Below are positions 9,478 to 19,582 of a stretch of DNA of 64,000 bases, piece after piece. Both the position numbers and the translations under genes were made by a program. Below the pieces are notes generated by a model. It saw only the letters and a program-made list of their open reading frames with translations, had not been told where the DNA came from and made no database searches. Every line of letters starts with the position of its first letter. The stretch's first letter is position 1. Source of the DNA: Zelonia costaricensis (taxonomy: Eukaryota > Euglenozoa > Kinetoplastea > Trypanosomatida > Trypanosomatidae); NCBI GenBank assembly GCA_030849075.1, contig JASAOO010003531.1, positions 1 through 64,000 of the forward strand, written 5' to 3'.

Positions 9478-12400
9478 GTATGTGAGTTTATGGTGTGGCG
9501 CAACACAAAGACAAAGGAACCAGTGAGGGAAAAAGAGGACAGTCGTTCCGTTGCGTTGGGGCAACGCGCCTTTTCGCCGGTGCGCGTGCAAGCGAGAAGG
9601 GTGAGGGGGGTGAGGAGGGGCAGAGGGTATAGAGAAGCTCCGGAGTGCGGAAGGGGAGGGGTGGGCACCGACTCGCTGGCGTGAGGTGGTGGCGGAGTGC
9701 AGGAAGGGGAAAAAAAAAGCGGTGCACGCGTGTGGAAGTACACAGATGCGCCGTTGCACGTGGTGCGGCGGACACGAAAAGCCCACCTAAGCGCCAGGCG
9801 CACGATGAAGAAGGAGCGGGAGAGGAGCGACGTGGAGAAAGAAGAAGAAAAACGAGAGATGTGGTGGTGGTGGCGGGAGGGGGGGACGCTGATATCGGAG
9901 AGCGGCGTCACACCACAGCGGTAGAATAAGATGCAGCGGGAAGGGAGGGGGAGGGGATGAATGGAGTGTTTTGGTTGTGGTCGTGAGAAGGGTCGATGAC
10001 GTGGTTGATTGGCGTGCGTGGTCTATGCAGTGACGGGGGATTAGGCGGGCCCTCCTTCTCGTGTTTGCTCACGCTGTCCAGAAGGAGAGTTTGATGGCGA
10101 CAAGCGTTCTTGAACGGCAGCGAAGGTGAAGGGGCGAACGGAACAAGAAGAAATGAGGTGCGAGCGGCGATGACGATTAGAGTCTCCAACCCCCGTGATT
10201 CGAGAAAGTGGGTGCGTTTGCTGCGATAGGTCTTTGCAGTTTCCAAATGCGTCGTTCTCGCGTCGACGTCGTCACGTGCCTTTGCGATGGTTCAGGTGGG
10301 TTGCTGGCTTGAGGGGGGGGGGGAAGGGGGGAGTCTATGAAAGAGAAGGAAATGAAGCCACGGCGAGAGGAGGGAGAGAGGAAGGGGCGGTTGAGGCGTA
10401 ACGGTCTTCGAGCTAGTTGGGCGAGTGCGGGGCTGAGAGCGAGGAGGCGGTGATGACGAGAACCACGCTGATGAACACACAGGGGGCGGCACTCTGAAAG
10501 CTCTTTCTAAGTCCTGCGTCAAGTCCGGGTCTGGGCTACTGCTCACCGTGAAGAGGGGGCAGGGGTAGGGGAGGGGTTGACAGTGGACGCGACTCAACGA
10601 GGAGACGCGCACAGCAACTACGCAAGGCGGAGAAGTGAGGAGCGGACAGGGGAGGCGGAGTAGGGGGGCGTGAAACAACGAATCGTGTAGCAGTGGAGCC
10701 TTCGTGTGCGTGTGTGGTGAAAGGGGGAAAAGGGGGGGAGGGGAGGGGAAGGGAGAGGAAGAAGAAGAAAAAAGCTTGGAGTTCTATCGACGCGAGGAGA
10801 CAGAGAGGGTCGCGGTCTTCTCGTGATTATTATCGATGTATGGTGGAGTGTTTCTTGTGTGTGTGTGTGTGTATGCAGTGCACCGCTGCGGCGTGCGCTT
10901 TCCCACAAAACACGTGGTGAGGTCTGATGCGTCACTCCGTTAGGCTGACCCAGTAGGCCGCGCCTTCTCGCTTCCTTCCTTCTCTCTCTGAGTGTGTGTA
11001 GCACCGCTGTGCTGGCTCTCGTGGGCGTCTGTGCTGCGAGAGTGTGAGGGAGCGTGTCGCGGTACCGTGGCGTTGCGTGGGTCCGCGCAGGAAAAATGCG
11101 AGGACAGACACAAAGCACAGGCACGTGACACGAACACCCACACACACACACACTTGCTCGCAGGCAAGACGGCACGAGAAGCTGAACAGCGGGACACAAG
11201 TGGAAGAAGAGCGAGGGCGGCGGTAAAGCACAGGAGACGCTGTGACGCAAGGTGACGAAGACTTAGCACAACGGCGTGCAGCACAAAGAGCGGCGACAAC
11301 ACCTTCTACACTGTTCGACTGTTTCGTTGTTTGTTGCGTCTCTCCAGTGCGTTCTGCTCGTGTTGTAGTGAGCGCGTACTCCTGTCGGCAACAACTCCGT
11401 GTATGACTTAGCAGCGCGCAGGTGCAACGAGCGGGTGCATGGGACAGCAGCCGAGCATGTGCAGGCGGAGAGAGGAGAGGAAAAGAGAAGGAGAGAGAAG
11501 AGGGGAGTGGGGGAGTGCAGTGTGTACCACACAGTTGTAGACACCCCGCTTGGTGACTCGGCGGGGGTGCCGCGCACACCGGGGGAGGCGACGACGTACC
11601 TTCTTGGTGTGTGCCGCGCCCCTCTGTCTCCTCTTTACACCAATCCACTTGACCGGGTCGTGTGAAGAGTGCCGTGGTACAAGAAGCGTTGGGGGAGGCA
11701 AGGACGCTGGCGAATGACAGCCTCGTGCTCCCCTCGCGTTTGTCTCTCCGCGCACGTGGATGTTTCAGAATTGTATTTCGTTCTTACACCGGGCTTCTCC
11801 GTTGCTCTTGCTCGTCGTCTAGTGCGGGGGAGGGGGGGGGAAAGGAAAAGAGCCGAGAGACCGGAGAGGGAGAGAGGCGCACTGCTTGCCCTCTCTCTTC
11901 CCCCCTCCTCCCGCTCTGCATGTGAGTGAGCGTGTGCGTGTCCCTCGCACGTACAGCTTTGGCTGGGGTGGCGGCGGCGAGGATGAGAGTCAAACGGGAA
12001 AGACCCGGTGAGTTGAGCTTCTGTGACTGCCGGTTGCGGGAGTGGCGGTTGAGGAAAGGTGGGGTATCGGGGCTGTCAACGGTGAAGGCGCGGCTGGTGC
12101 ACGATGCAACACACACACACACACACTTGGGCATGCGTATCCAACGAAGGTGCGCAGCCGCGTGTTCACCCGCTCTCTTTGCCGCCCCCTCTTCACAGCC
12201 CCTCCCCCCTTCACACAACCACATACACATACACACACACAAGTACACCACGAAGCCCACACGCCCATTACTCTTCCGGACCGCGCCAATTCGCAGCACC
12301 ACCCGCGTTGCCCCCCCCCCCTTCCCTTCCCGCCGCTCTCCGCACATGGGAAACACCATGCAACAAGTAACAGCACTTGTCGGACATCCATGCGCCCGGC

Positions 12401-12576
12401 ATCAGGTGCACCACCTCGCGCCTCACGCAACCTACACGATGCATGTATGGGTCAACGCAAGGCGGCCGGGAAAGGGTCAAGGAGAATGAACGAGAAAGGG
12501 GGGGGTGAAAGGGTGGAGATGAATGGGAGGAAAGAGGTGGCTCGTGGTGCGCACGGCACACAGACGCGCCGCTCGA

Positions 12577-13677
12577 TCACTCGCCGGCGTCGGCCGACGC
12601 GCTGCCGCCTGGCGTCTGCGTAATGTCCGAGAACTGCTTCGCGCCCTCGTACGTGAAGCCGAAGGCGCAGCCGCCCACAACGCCGACGAGTAGGTTGCCG
12701 CCGAGCCCCTTCCACAGGGCCCGCACCCCCTCGTTCCGCAGCACGTCCTTGACGATGTGGACCAGCGGGAAGCGGACCCCGTCCATGCGCTTGCCCACCT
12801 GCAGCCGCAGCCGCAACACATAGATGGGGTTCATGACGACGCCAATCACCATACTGGCGGCTGCCCCAACCGCGGCGTTGACAAGCACGTTGTCCGTCGT
12901 GGACGTGCAGTAGTGCGGCAGCCGCTGCTGCAGGGCCGCCGGCATGACAGAGGAGAGACGTGCCCCCAACACAGGGGCCGTGCCATACACGAGGCGCTTG
13001 AAGGACTCGTAGACGAACCACCACGCCCCCGTGAGCGGCGCCACAACGAGGGTCAGCAGCGTGCCGCGGAAGAGGCAACTCGCGCCCTGCTCCCGCACCA
13101 GCGTGACCGTGGTGCGCCACGCGGACATGTAGTTGTGCTCGCTCGAGTACGAGCTGCCTGCGACCATCTGCACCTGCGAGACGACCGCAAAGGGGTTGAA
13201 GACGGGGGTGGAGCCGAGGTCGGCGAGCAGGCCGGCGCCAAAGCTGCGCCACTCCCGCTCCTGCAGCGGCAGCTTCTCCTTCCAGTACTCCACGACCAGG
13301 TAGTAGACAAGCTCGCTGAGAACCGTGCCGGAGATGGCGGCGCCTGCACCGCGGTAGAGCCCGCGAACGCCGTGCGACTGCAGCACCTCCCGCAACACCC
13401 TCGTTGCCGACACGCTCGTCGTGCAGCACTGCTGCCGCGCGATCACGAGAAACATCGGCTGGCCGAGGAAGCTGTACGCGAAGGAGGTGGCACCAAAGGT
13501 CATCATGAGCTTCACCGGGTCCACGTCCGACCACGAGCGCGTCACGGCCGACGTGATCGGCGGGGGTGGCAGCTCGAGGGTATTGTGCAGACGCGGCGCG
13601 GTGCTCATCTCGATGAGCAGCTCGGTCGGCAGCGGCGGCGGGCGGGGAGTCGGATCATCTTGACTGGACGAGTTCAT
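12577..13677 (-). CDS. Mitochondrial carrier family protein with degenerate signatures
   Basis: The predicted product has 366 residues and the three-fold repeat, six-helix layout of the SLC25 family, preceded by a Pro/Ser-rich 45-residue N-terminal extension. The three odd-helix signatures are recognisable but degenerate: GQPMFLVIARQQ (Pro74), STPVFNPFAVVSQVQ and MNPIYVLRLRLQVG. None has the usual acidic residue of P-x-[DE]-x-x-[KR], so the matrix salt-bridge network should be weak or absent. Repeat-end motifs such as HGVRGLYRGAGAAI and EGVRALWKGLGGNLL are well kept. The pattern recalls divergent carriers of the SLC25A44/A46 type rather than ADP/ATP or phosphate carriers. The substrate cannot be inferred. 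Location is presumably the mitochondrial inner (or, as for A46, outer) membrane. There is no AG on the sense strand for about 110 nt upstream of this ATG, so a longer 5'UTR is likely. Confidence 0.85.
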   Translation of the reverse strand: MNSSSQDDPTPRPPPLPTELLIEMSTAPRLHNTLELPPPPITSAVTRSWSDVDPVKLMMTFGATSFAYSFLGQPMFLVIARQQCCTTSVSATRVLREVLQSHGVRGLYRGAGAAISGTVLSELVYYLVVEYWKEKLPLQEREWRSFGAGLLADLGSTPVFNPFAVVSQVQMVAGSSYSSEHNYMSAWRTTVTLVREQGASCLFRGTLLTLVVAPLTGAWWFVYESFKRLVYGTAPVLGARLSSVMPAALQQRLPHYCTSTTDNVLVNAAVGAAASMVIGVVMNPIYVLRLRLQVGKRMDGVRFPLVHIVKDVLRNEGVRALWKGLGGNLLVGVVGGCAFGFTYEGAKQFSDITQTPGGSASADAGE

Positions 13678-14977
13678 CGAGGGTTTGAATCAAGCGAGAA
13701 AGACGGCGAAGAGCAAGATAGGTGCGGGGGCGTCGCAGAGGCAAGAGCACCGAGACACGCACACACACACACACACGCACGCACCTTAGCGCGTGGACAG
13801 AGCGAGGCGCGAGGTGCTCCCCTGTCCCTTTCTGTAGGCAGAGCCCAGCGGGAAGTGGGTGAGTGTGAGGGCTGTAAGAGCGTGATGGAGGTGAGAAAAG
13901 GGGTGCTCGAGCCGCTGTGGTCATGATACACACAGGGGCAGAGCTCACTCGACACAAGGCACTGCGTACTGCCCGACGCGCGGCGGCGTGACGGCAGGGA
14001 GGCGCAGCAGAGGAAAGTAATGTTGGGGAAGCGAGCAGGAAGGACGTGTCCCTCTCCTGCGCGCTCGCCGCGGTAGAGGTTGGCGACGCGGGCGTGGCGT
14101 TGTATGAGTGTATGCGAGAAGCCTAAGGTGTGGGCCGGGCCCCCTCTATCTAAAGCAGCGTCGGTGTGGGCAGAGGGTCGGGAGTGGAAGCCCTCGAGGG
14201 GGCAAATAAGGAGAACCGTAGGCGAGTGCGTGGGAGGAGGAGAGGGGGACGGCGGCGGAGCGCAACGGGGAAAGCAGGAGTGGGGCCAATGTGACAGCCG
14301 ATACCAAGTCGGGCTGCCACGCTGGGGGCACACCCAAGCACACACAAACACACAAACGCACTCACCCACACACGGCCTTTCGCGGACCGACCAGATTAGC
14401 TTCTGCGGTGTGTGTGTGTGTGTTCTCTGGTGGTCGTCGCGGATAGTCGAGATGTGCGCACCGACTCCACCTGTTCAATGTACTAACCAGTGTACGCGTA
14501 ATTATGCGGTGAGGTGGGGTGGGGGACGGGCAGCGGCGAGGTGGAGATGGCAGAGAAACGCACACAGAAAGACACGGCTGAGACGCCCGTTGCGCACCTC
14601 CGACCTCAACAGCATCGCGGCCACGCGCAAGGAGGAGGCAGAGGCGGACGGGTCAGCCGAAAGCCGAGGGAGGGGCGCGGGTCTTCCTCGCACGGCTGCA
14701 ACTCTGGCATGGGAGCGGGTGGTGGTGGTTTGGGGGGGGGGGGGGGCTTGAGAAGGGAGGGGCGAGCGCGCTGTAGCGAACGAAACGGAACACGCTCGGC
14801 CAGGCAGAGCCCAGCGTGTTAAGGCGGGACACCGTCGATGCGGCTGTTCGTTTTCCTTGCCTAGTCCTGCGCTGCACTGGCAGAGAGACGACGTGCGCCC
14901 CATGTGACTCACACGCTTCAGTCGGCGCCTTCTTTTCGCTTTAATTTTTCGCGCTTGTCTGCCGTGGGGCGGGCGTC
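13678..14977. other. Intergenic region
   Basis: About 1.3 kb with no credible gene. It contains CA tracts at about 13757-13783 and 14340-14366, a TG tract at about 14408-14425 and a G run near 14731-14745. It should hold the 3'UTR of the polytopic protein gene and the long AG-free leader of the carrier gene. Confidence 0.55.
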
Positions 14978-16204
14978 TCAGACGATGATGAGGTCGGCGG
15001 TGACGTCGCGGCCGGTGCCCAGCAGCACCCACCCAAAGCGGCGGTAGTAGAGCGCCACCGCCGCAGCCATGGAAAGCGCCCAGACCAACAGGATGAGGCA
15101 TCCTTGAACGGCGGCCGGGATGGTGCCGATGCACATGAAGCACGACATGATGCACGTCATCACAATCACCGCCGTCGTCCAGCGAATGAGCTCCTCCAAG
15201 ACCTCCGCCGTCGCCGTGTGCCAGCGCCACGTAAAGGCGAAGAGGCAGAGAAAGAGACACCCTGTGATGATGTACGTCGCCAGTGGGGCGAACAGCGCGG
15301 CGGACACGACCGTCACCTTTAGCGACCACACGAGCAGCTCGCAGAAAAGGCCGTCAAGGCGCGGCTCCAGGGCGTAGTACGTGACCGCCTGTCCGCCCAG
15401 CCGCCGCACGAAATCCACGGCAGACTCGAGGGCGGTAAAGCACAGGCCCAGCAGCAGCCACGCCAGGAGGCCGGCAAACCAGTGCGCGCCGCGGCCGCAC
15501 GTGTACGGGGGCTCCGTCGCCGAGTACGCCGCCCGTGTCCCGTCGCACGGCAGCATGCGCGTGGCGTTGAACAGGATGAGGAGCAGCACTACCAGTGGCA
15601 ACCACGCGCAGGCCCGTATCCACGTGCGAAGCCGGTCCTCCGGCGCGCGCGCGTAGAGGGGGTTGTGCCCCTTGAGCGGAAGGAGGACAAGCCCGTAGAG
15701 GAGGCCGGCCAGCGCGATGCAGAACAGCAGGCCGATGCCGATGGAGAGGACGGGGCCGCCCAGCGACGCCGGCAGGCCGAACATGGCAACGGCGTAGAGG
15801 TTGCCCTTGGCTGTGTAGTGCGTGAACAGGTACAGGAACAGAGGCAGGCCACCGGCGAGCACGGCCAGGGTCTGCACAGTCACCCACGACTGCCGCGTGT
15901 TGGCGAGCAGCTGCGTGAAGGTGCTCGAGACGCGCTCGTAGCGGTAGTGGCCGATGGCAGCGAGGAGGAACGGCGTCACGTGGCGCAGCAGGCTTGCCAC
16001 GAGGACGCAGAGCATTACGAGCATGAGGAGAATGTCGGCGGTGCGGGGAGGGGCGGAGCTGGCGCACAGCATCATGATCACGTACAGCAGCACCGCAACG
16101 GCATGCAGAGCGAGCGGCGCGACGGCCTGGGCGTAGCGGACCACCCGCGCCGCGACGGCACTCACAATGGGCCCATCCGGTGCCACGCTGTCGTACGTCA
16201 CCAT
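14978..16204 (-). CDS. Polytopic membrane protein, unknown function
   Basis: The predicted product has 408 residues, most of them hydrophobic. About ten membrane helices can be seen, for example LALHAVAVLLYVIMMLCA near residues 32-49, TADILLMLVMLCVLVASLL near 55-73, and later segments including LLLGLCFTALESAVDF, LFAPLATYIITGCLFLCLFA and LILLVWALSMAAAVALYY. A short Cys-containing loop (RMLPCDGTRAAYSATEPPYTC) in the second half could be disulphide-linked in a lumenal or external loop. There is no ATP-binding, transporter or protease motif that I recognise. It may be a trypanosomatid-specific surface or endomembrane protein. The start is ATG at 16204, immediately preceded by eleven A residues on the sense strand. 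Confidence 0.8.
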   Translation of the reverse strand: MVTYDSVAPDGPIVSAVAARVVRYAQAVAPLALHAVAVLLYVIMMLCASSAPPRTADILLMLVMLCVLVASLLRHVTPFLLAAIGHYRYERVSSTFTQLLANTRQSWVTVQTLAVLAGGLPLFLYLFTHYTAKGNLYAVAMFGLPASLGGPVLSIGIGLLFCIALAGLLYGLVLLPLKGHNPLYARAPEDRLRTWIRACAWLPLVVLLLILFNATRMLPCDGTRAAYSATEPPYTCGRGAHWFAGLLAWLLLGLCFTALESAVDFVRRLGGQAVTYYALEPRLDGLFCELLVWSLKVTVVSAALFAPLATYIITGCLFLCLFAFTWRWHTATAEVLEELIRWTTAVIVMTCIMSCFMCIGTIPAAVQGCLILLVWALSMAAAVALYYRRFGWVLLGTGRDVTADLIIV

Positions 16205-16241
16205 TTTTTTTTTTTGCGCACGGGATACGCGTCAGGGAGCT
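16205..16241 (-). promoter_or_regulatory. Predicted 5'UTR with oligo(A) abutting the start codon
   Basis: After a C/T-rich stretch on the minus strand the first AG is at 16240-16241. The predicted 35-nt 5'UTR ends in A11 (16205-16215) directly before the ATG. No transcript data are available. Confidence 0.45.
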
Positions 16242-17168
16242 CCGCAATTCGTGGAAGAGCGCGAGGGTAAAGCAAAGATACGGAAAAGAAAAGACGGTAG
16301 CCTGGAGGATGGGTCAGGGGGGTGGGCCGTGTGAAGGGCGAAGGCCAGTGTGTTGCTCAGCCTCTGCCGTTCGGAGGGGTTGTGTCTACTGTGAACAGAG
16401 GGGGGGGGGCTGTGAGTGCCGCCCGTTGAGGACGACGCCGATGAGGTGTCGCGAGACACTGGCGGCCACCAAGCGGATCGGCACGGACGCTCGCCTCCGT
16501 GACGCACACGGCAGCGAGTGCGAGGGGGGGGCGGAGGGGAAGTGAGAGTGAGGGGGGGGGAGGCGGGGCGAGAGAGGTTGAGCGTGGTGCAGGTCACGAA
16601 GGCGGCAGGCGCGCGGGTGATGCGTGAGGGTGCAGGGCCGCACACGCTCCGTTGTCTTTTTCTCTCCTTGATGGCTGCCACGCGACACGCCGGAGCTCCT
16701 GTGCCAGGGGAGGAGCAGTGCCGAGCAGAACAACGCGCGCCGAGAGAGGGGCGGACTCACCACGCGCGCTCGGTGCACCACCACTCCAACCGCACGCTGC
16801 GGCGCTGCCTTCACGGTGCGAGAAGAACAACGACAACGACCGGCTCGCTTCTTGCAAGAGGTGAGGCAGACATGCGGAGATGCCCATCTCCATGCTTGAC
16901 TCACACTGTGACACAGCCAGCAGGCACTGCGCACGACAACGGTTCGCACACGCCATAGAACGGGAAGCGTGAGAGCGGACGAAGGCTCTGTGCACACGAC
17001 ACACCAACACCAACACCACCACAACCACACCTGCACGAGACGTAAAGGAGAAGAAAGGGAGGAAGAGGCGGGGAGGGGGGGGCATCATCGAAAGAAATGA
17101 GCGGCCTCCAAGTTCTGCCCGCCCAGGGCCTCGCCTCCGCGCATCTGAGGCACTGTGTGCGAGCACGC
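16242..17168. other. Intergenic region
   Basis: About 0.9 kb with no credible gene. It contains short G runs (about 16399-16409 and 16550-16560) and should hold the 3'UTR of the RBP7910-like gene together with the pyrimidine tract (minus strand) of the membrane protein gene. Confidence 0.55.
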
Positions 17169-17726
17169 TTAGCGCCACACAAAGGTGCCCGTGGCGGTGG
17201 CCTCTCGCTCGAGCAGACCGGCCTGACGAAGTCGCTTAAAAGCGGCTGGGGCGCCGCGCTGATACCCGAGGGGCAGCTCCATGATGTAGTAGTGGATGTC
17301 GCGGCCTGGAAACGAGTGCACGAGCCCGACAATGGCGCTCTCGAGCTGCAGCGACTGCGCAGAGTCGGCAGCGGCGTCGCGCGGCATCGGCGGCGCTTCT
17401 GGTGCCGTCGGTGGAGCGGCGCGCAGCAGCGACAGATCCTCCTCGGCGGGGTCGTGCGCGCGCACCCGGTGCCGGCGCGGCGAGGAGAAGAGCGGGTACC
17501 ACCGCGGTGGGGCGTCCTGCCCGTCGGCGCGGTCGATGTCTACCTTGCCGCCCCGCTTCAACACGCTCCAGAGCATGTGGTTTAGCTGCATGAAGTTCTC
17601 CTTGCCGTAGTAGCGGTTGCAGTAGTAGATCGTCGTCATGCCCGGGTCAGCGCGGACCGTCTGCAGGACGCCGGCCGGCGTCATGGGGCGCAGGGCGCCG
17701 GAGAACAGCACAACGCCGCGGCGCAT
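17169..17726 (-). CDS. RBP7910: RBP7910-like protein with two Z-DNA/RNA-binding (Z-alpha-type) winged helices
   Basis: The predicted product has 185 residues from ATG at 17726; the frame is open further upstream, but that part is low-complexity. The first 14 residues (MRRGVVLFSGALRP) look like a mitochondrial presequence. Residues 45-78 match the recognition helix and wing of Z-alpha domains: N49-x3-W53-S-V-L-K-R-G-G-K-V, then P73-P74-R-W76. These correspond to the Asn, Tyr/Trp, Pro-Pro and Trp that contact left-handed nucleic acid in ADAR1. A second winged helix at about 128-185 (FKRLRQAGLLERE ... FVWR) keeps the fold-stabilising Trp184 but not the Asn/Tyr. From memory, T. brucei RBP7910 (Tb927.10.7910) is a mitochondrial RNA-editing-associated protein with Z-domains, and its locus lies just before iPGAM as here. 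That role is transferred from the homologue; the motifs are seen directly. Confidence 0.8.
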   Translation of the reverse strand: MRRGVVLFSGALRPMTPAGVLQTVRADPGMTTIYYCNRYYGKENFMQLNHMLWSVLKRGGKVDIDRADGQDAPPRWYPLFSSPRRHRVRAHDPAEEDLSLLRAAPPTAPEAPPMPRDAAADSAQSLQLESAIVGLVHSFPGRDIHYYIMELPLGYQRGAPAAFKRLRQAGLLEREATATGTFVWR

Positions 17727-18951
17727 GGAACGGCGGGTGAGCTGCGAGGAGACGACAGTGGGGGGGGGGAGGGCAAACACACACGGAGTATGCACGCCAG
17801 CTGGCGCGGCAATCGCTGTGCCGCGTGAGGGTTGGAGAGGTTGGGTGCACAAGAGGAGAACAATTGGAGGTAGGGAGGGATGAAAGTGCAGTCGGTGAGT
17901 CCACTCCGCAGAAAGCAGGAACCGGTGGGACGGGAGGTGGGGGAGGGGAGGGGGGGGGGGCACTGGGGGCACGGGAATAGCATCCGCTGGGGGCGCACTC
18001 GCACACCTGCCTCCCTCTCTCCCCCCTCCCCGTTTGGTCACGCGAACTGCGCAGTGTCACAGCTCCGGCCCGCATAGAAGCCAGAAGACTGCAGGCGCGG
18101 TATGCATGTCCTTTGCATCTTCAACAGGTCAGCACAGGTGCGCGACGTCGTGAGCGCAGCACGTATGCAGGGAAAGCTGGTACCTCGACGTCAGAGGTAG
18201 AACAAGGCTGCTTCACACCGACGCTCGCTTCACTCCTTTGTTTTTTTTTCCAGGTCTTCACGAGGCGCATGGGCTTGGATGCGTATACATGTGCGGTAGG
18301 CGCTCCGTCTCCTCTTCACTCGCCCTCTCTGGTGCTTTAGGAGCTATCACACGTGACTCCGTCCTCTGCCTCTCCTCTCCCTGTGTCGTATGCGCTGACC
18401 ATCCCACGGCGACTCTCCACCGGCTTGGCACGTGACCGGAGCACACATCAGCCGAGCAGGTAGCCCTGCCACCGTCTGCATTCCTCCCCCTTCTTGTGCG
18501 TGCTGTGCCGCCGACGCAGGACGAGGAAGGGGGCAGAAGAGGGAGCCACTCTGGAGATGTCACGGGGGTCGCAAGAGGACAAGTGCGCCGTTCGCTGGAG
18601 CGACGAGCTAACCACCTACCGACGTCGAACTCCCGCCCTCTCACGCCACAACGGCGACCGCCAACGAACGGAAAACAGGCCACAAAAGAACCTTCACAAA
18701 GCGCTGCATGCGACGAGGAAGGAGCGTCGATGTGGACCGAGCACCGTTTCTCGCAATCGCCGTCCCCGCGTCTCCCTCGCATGTGGGCCTTCAGAGTCGT
18801 GTTGTGGCGTGCGGAGCACGCAAGCGCACCGCACGAAGGCAGCCCCTCAAATACCACTGCGCGCGTCACCGCAGAGCAGAGCTTGCGAGGGAGCACTACT
18901 GCTGCCGCGGAAGCGCTTTGCTGGCGCGTGGCTCTGCGGTGCAATGCGCGT
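17727..18951. other. Intergenic region
   Basis: About 1.2 kb. The frame upstream of the RBP7910-like ATG stays open for 105 codons but encodes only Pro/Ser/His-rich sequence. Nothing else is supportable. It includes a G run near 17760-17769 and another near 17949-17960, the likely splice-acceptor pyrimidine tracts on the minus strand. Confidence 0.55.
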
Positions 18952-19545
18952 CTAGCGGCGGCCCGGGCTGGAGCGTTTGATTTGCTCCGTCACCAGATCC
19001 AGCCGTGCACGCACGGCGCTATAGCGGTACTGCGCCTGCTCCCGCACCACCTCGGGCGGCGAGGCGCGGAAGGGCAGCACAAGCACGCTGACGAGCTTGT
19101 ATTCTAGGTTTTCGACGAACTCCAGGTTGGCCGTGCCGTCGTCGCCGAGGAGTAGGGCGGCGATGAAGCGCCCGGGCTCGCGGATGCAGCGGTTGAACAT
19201 CTTCAGCAGCGTCATCAGGAACTCGGAGAACTCGCAGACCAGGTTCTGGTCCTCGCGGAGGCGCAGAAAGCCCTGGTCGTTGATGATGCACGTGTAGTGA
19301 AAGAAGATATCCGATTCGGTCGTCACCTCTACCCGAAGGCTGGCCAGATTGCGCTCCTCGCCGGTGGTCAGCACCTTGATCTTCATCGGCTCCAGCGAGC
19401 CGGCCGACGACTGGCCACCGCGCATGGCCCGCAGCTCGCACGGCACCTCACGGTCGTAGACAAGGCGAGATCCATCGGCAAGGGACGGGTCCGCCTGCTG
19501 GATCGCGATGAAGTCCTGCTCCAGCTGAGAGAGAAGGTCCGCCAT
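18952..19545 (-). CDS. SAS6L: SAS-6-like (SAS6L) head-domain protein
   Basis: The predicted product has 197 residues and resembles the globular head of SAS-6, the centriole cartwheel protein. After a 30-residue leader comes the paired-strand region with RVEVTTESDIFFHYTCIIND (about 71-90). Then QGFLRLREDQNLVCEFSEFL (91-110) follows. The PISA-like block FVENLEYKLVSVLVLPF (143-159) comes next. True SAS-6 continues into a long coiled coil; here the chain ends after a short helix (about 165-190). This length and domain content fit SAS6L, a head-only paralogue known from trypanosomes and apicomplexans (described at the trypanosome axonemal basal plate and the Toxoplasma apical conoid). Tyr149 sits about where the head-to-head dimer Phe of SAS-6 is expected (inference). 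Start chosen at ATG 19545. Confidence 0.75.
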   Translation of the reverse strand: MADLLSQLEQDFIAIQQADPSLADGSRLVYDREVPCELRAMRGGQSSAGSLEPMKIKVLTTGEERNLASLRVEVTTESDIFFHYTCIINDQGFLRLREDQNLVCEFSEFLMTLLKMFNRCIREPGRFIAALLLGDDGTANLEFVENLEYKLVSVLVLPFRASPPEVVREQAQYRYSAVRARLDLVTEQIKRSSPGRR

Positions 19546-19547
19546 GG

Positions 19548-19582
19548 CTGGGCACGTTGATGTCAGCAAAGAAAAAAAAAAA
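19548..19582 (-). promoter_or_regulatory. Predicted spliced-leader acceptor for SAS6L, almost leaderless
   Basis: A T-rich tract on the minus strand (19568-19582) is followed by its first AG at 19548-19549, leaving only CC before the ATG. Confidence 0.45.

Larger units (their letters stand above)
9256..12576. other. Long intergenic region
   Basis: About 3.3 kb with no credible gene. Open frames here encode only Pro/Ser/Arg/His low-complexity strings typical of GC-rich non-coding DNA. A G4T array (9457-9477) and several short CA/TG tracts (for example near 10860, 11140 and 12109) are present. It should contain the 3'UTR of the carrier gene to the right and the 5' region of the zinc-finger gene. 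Confidence 0.5.
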
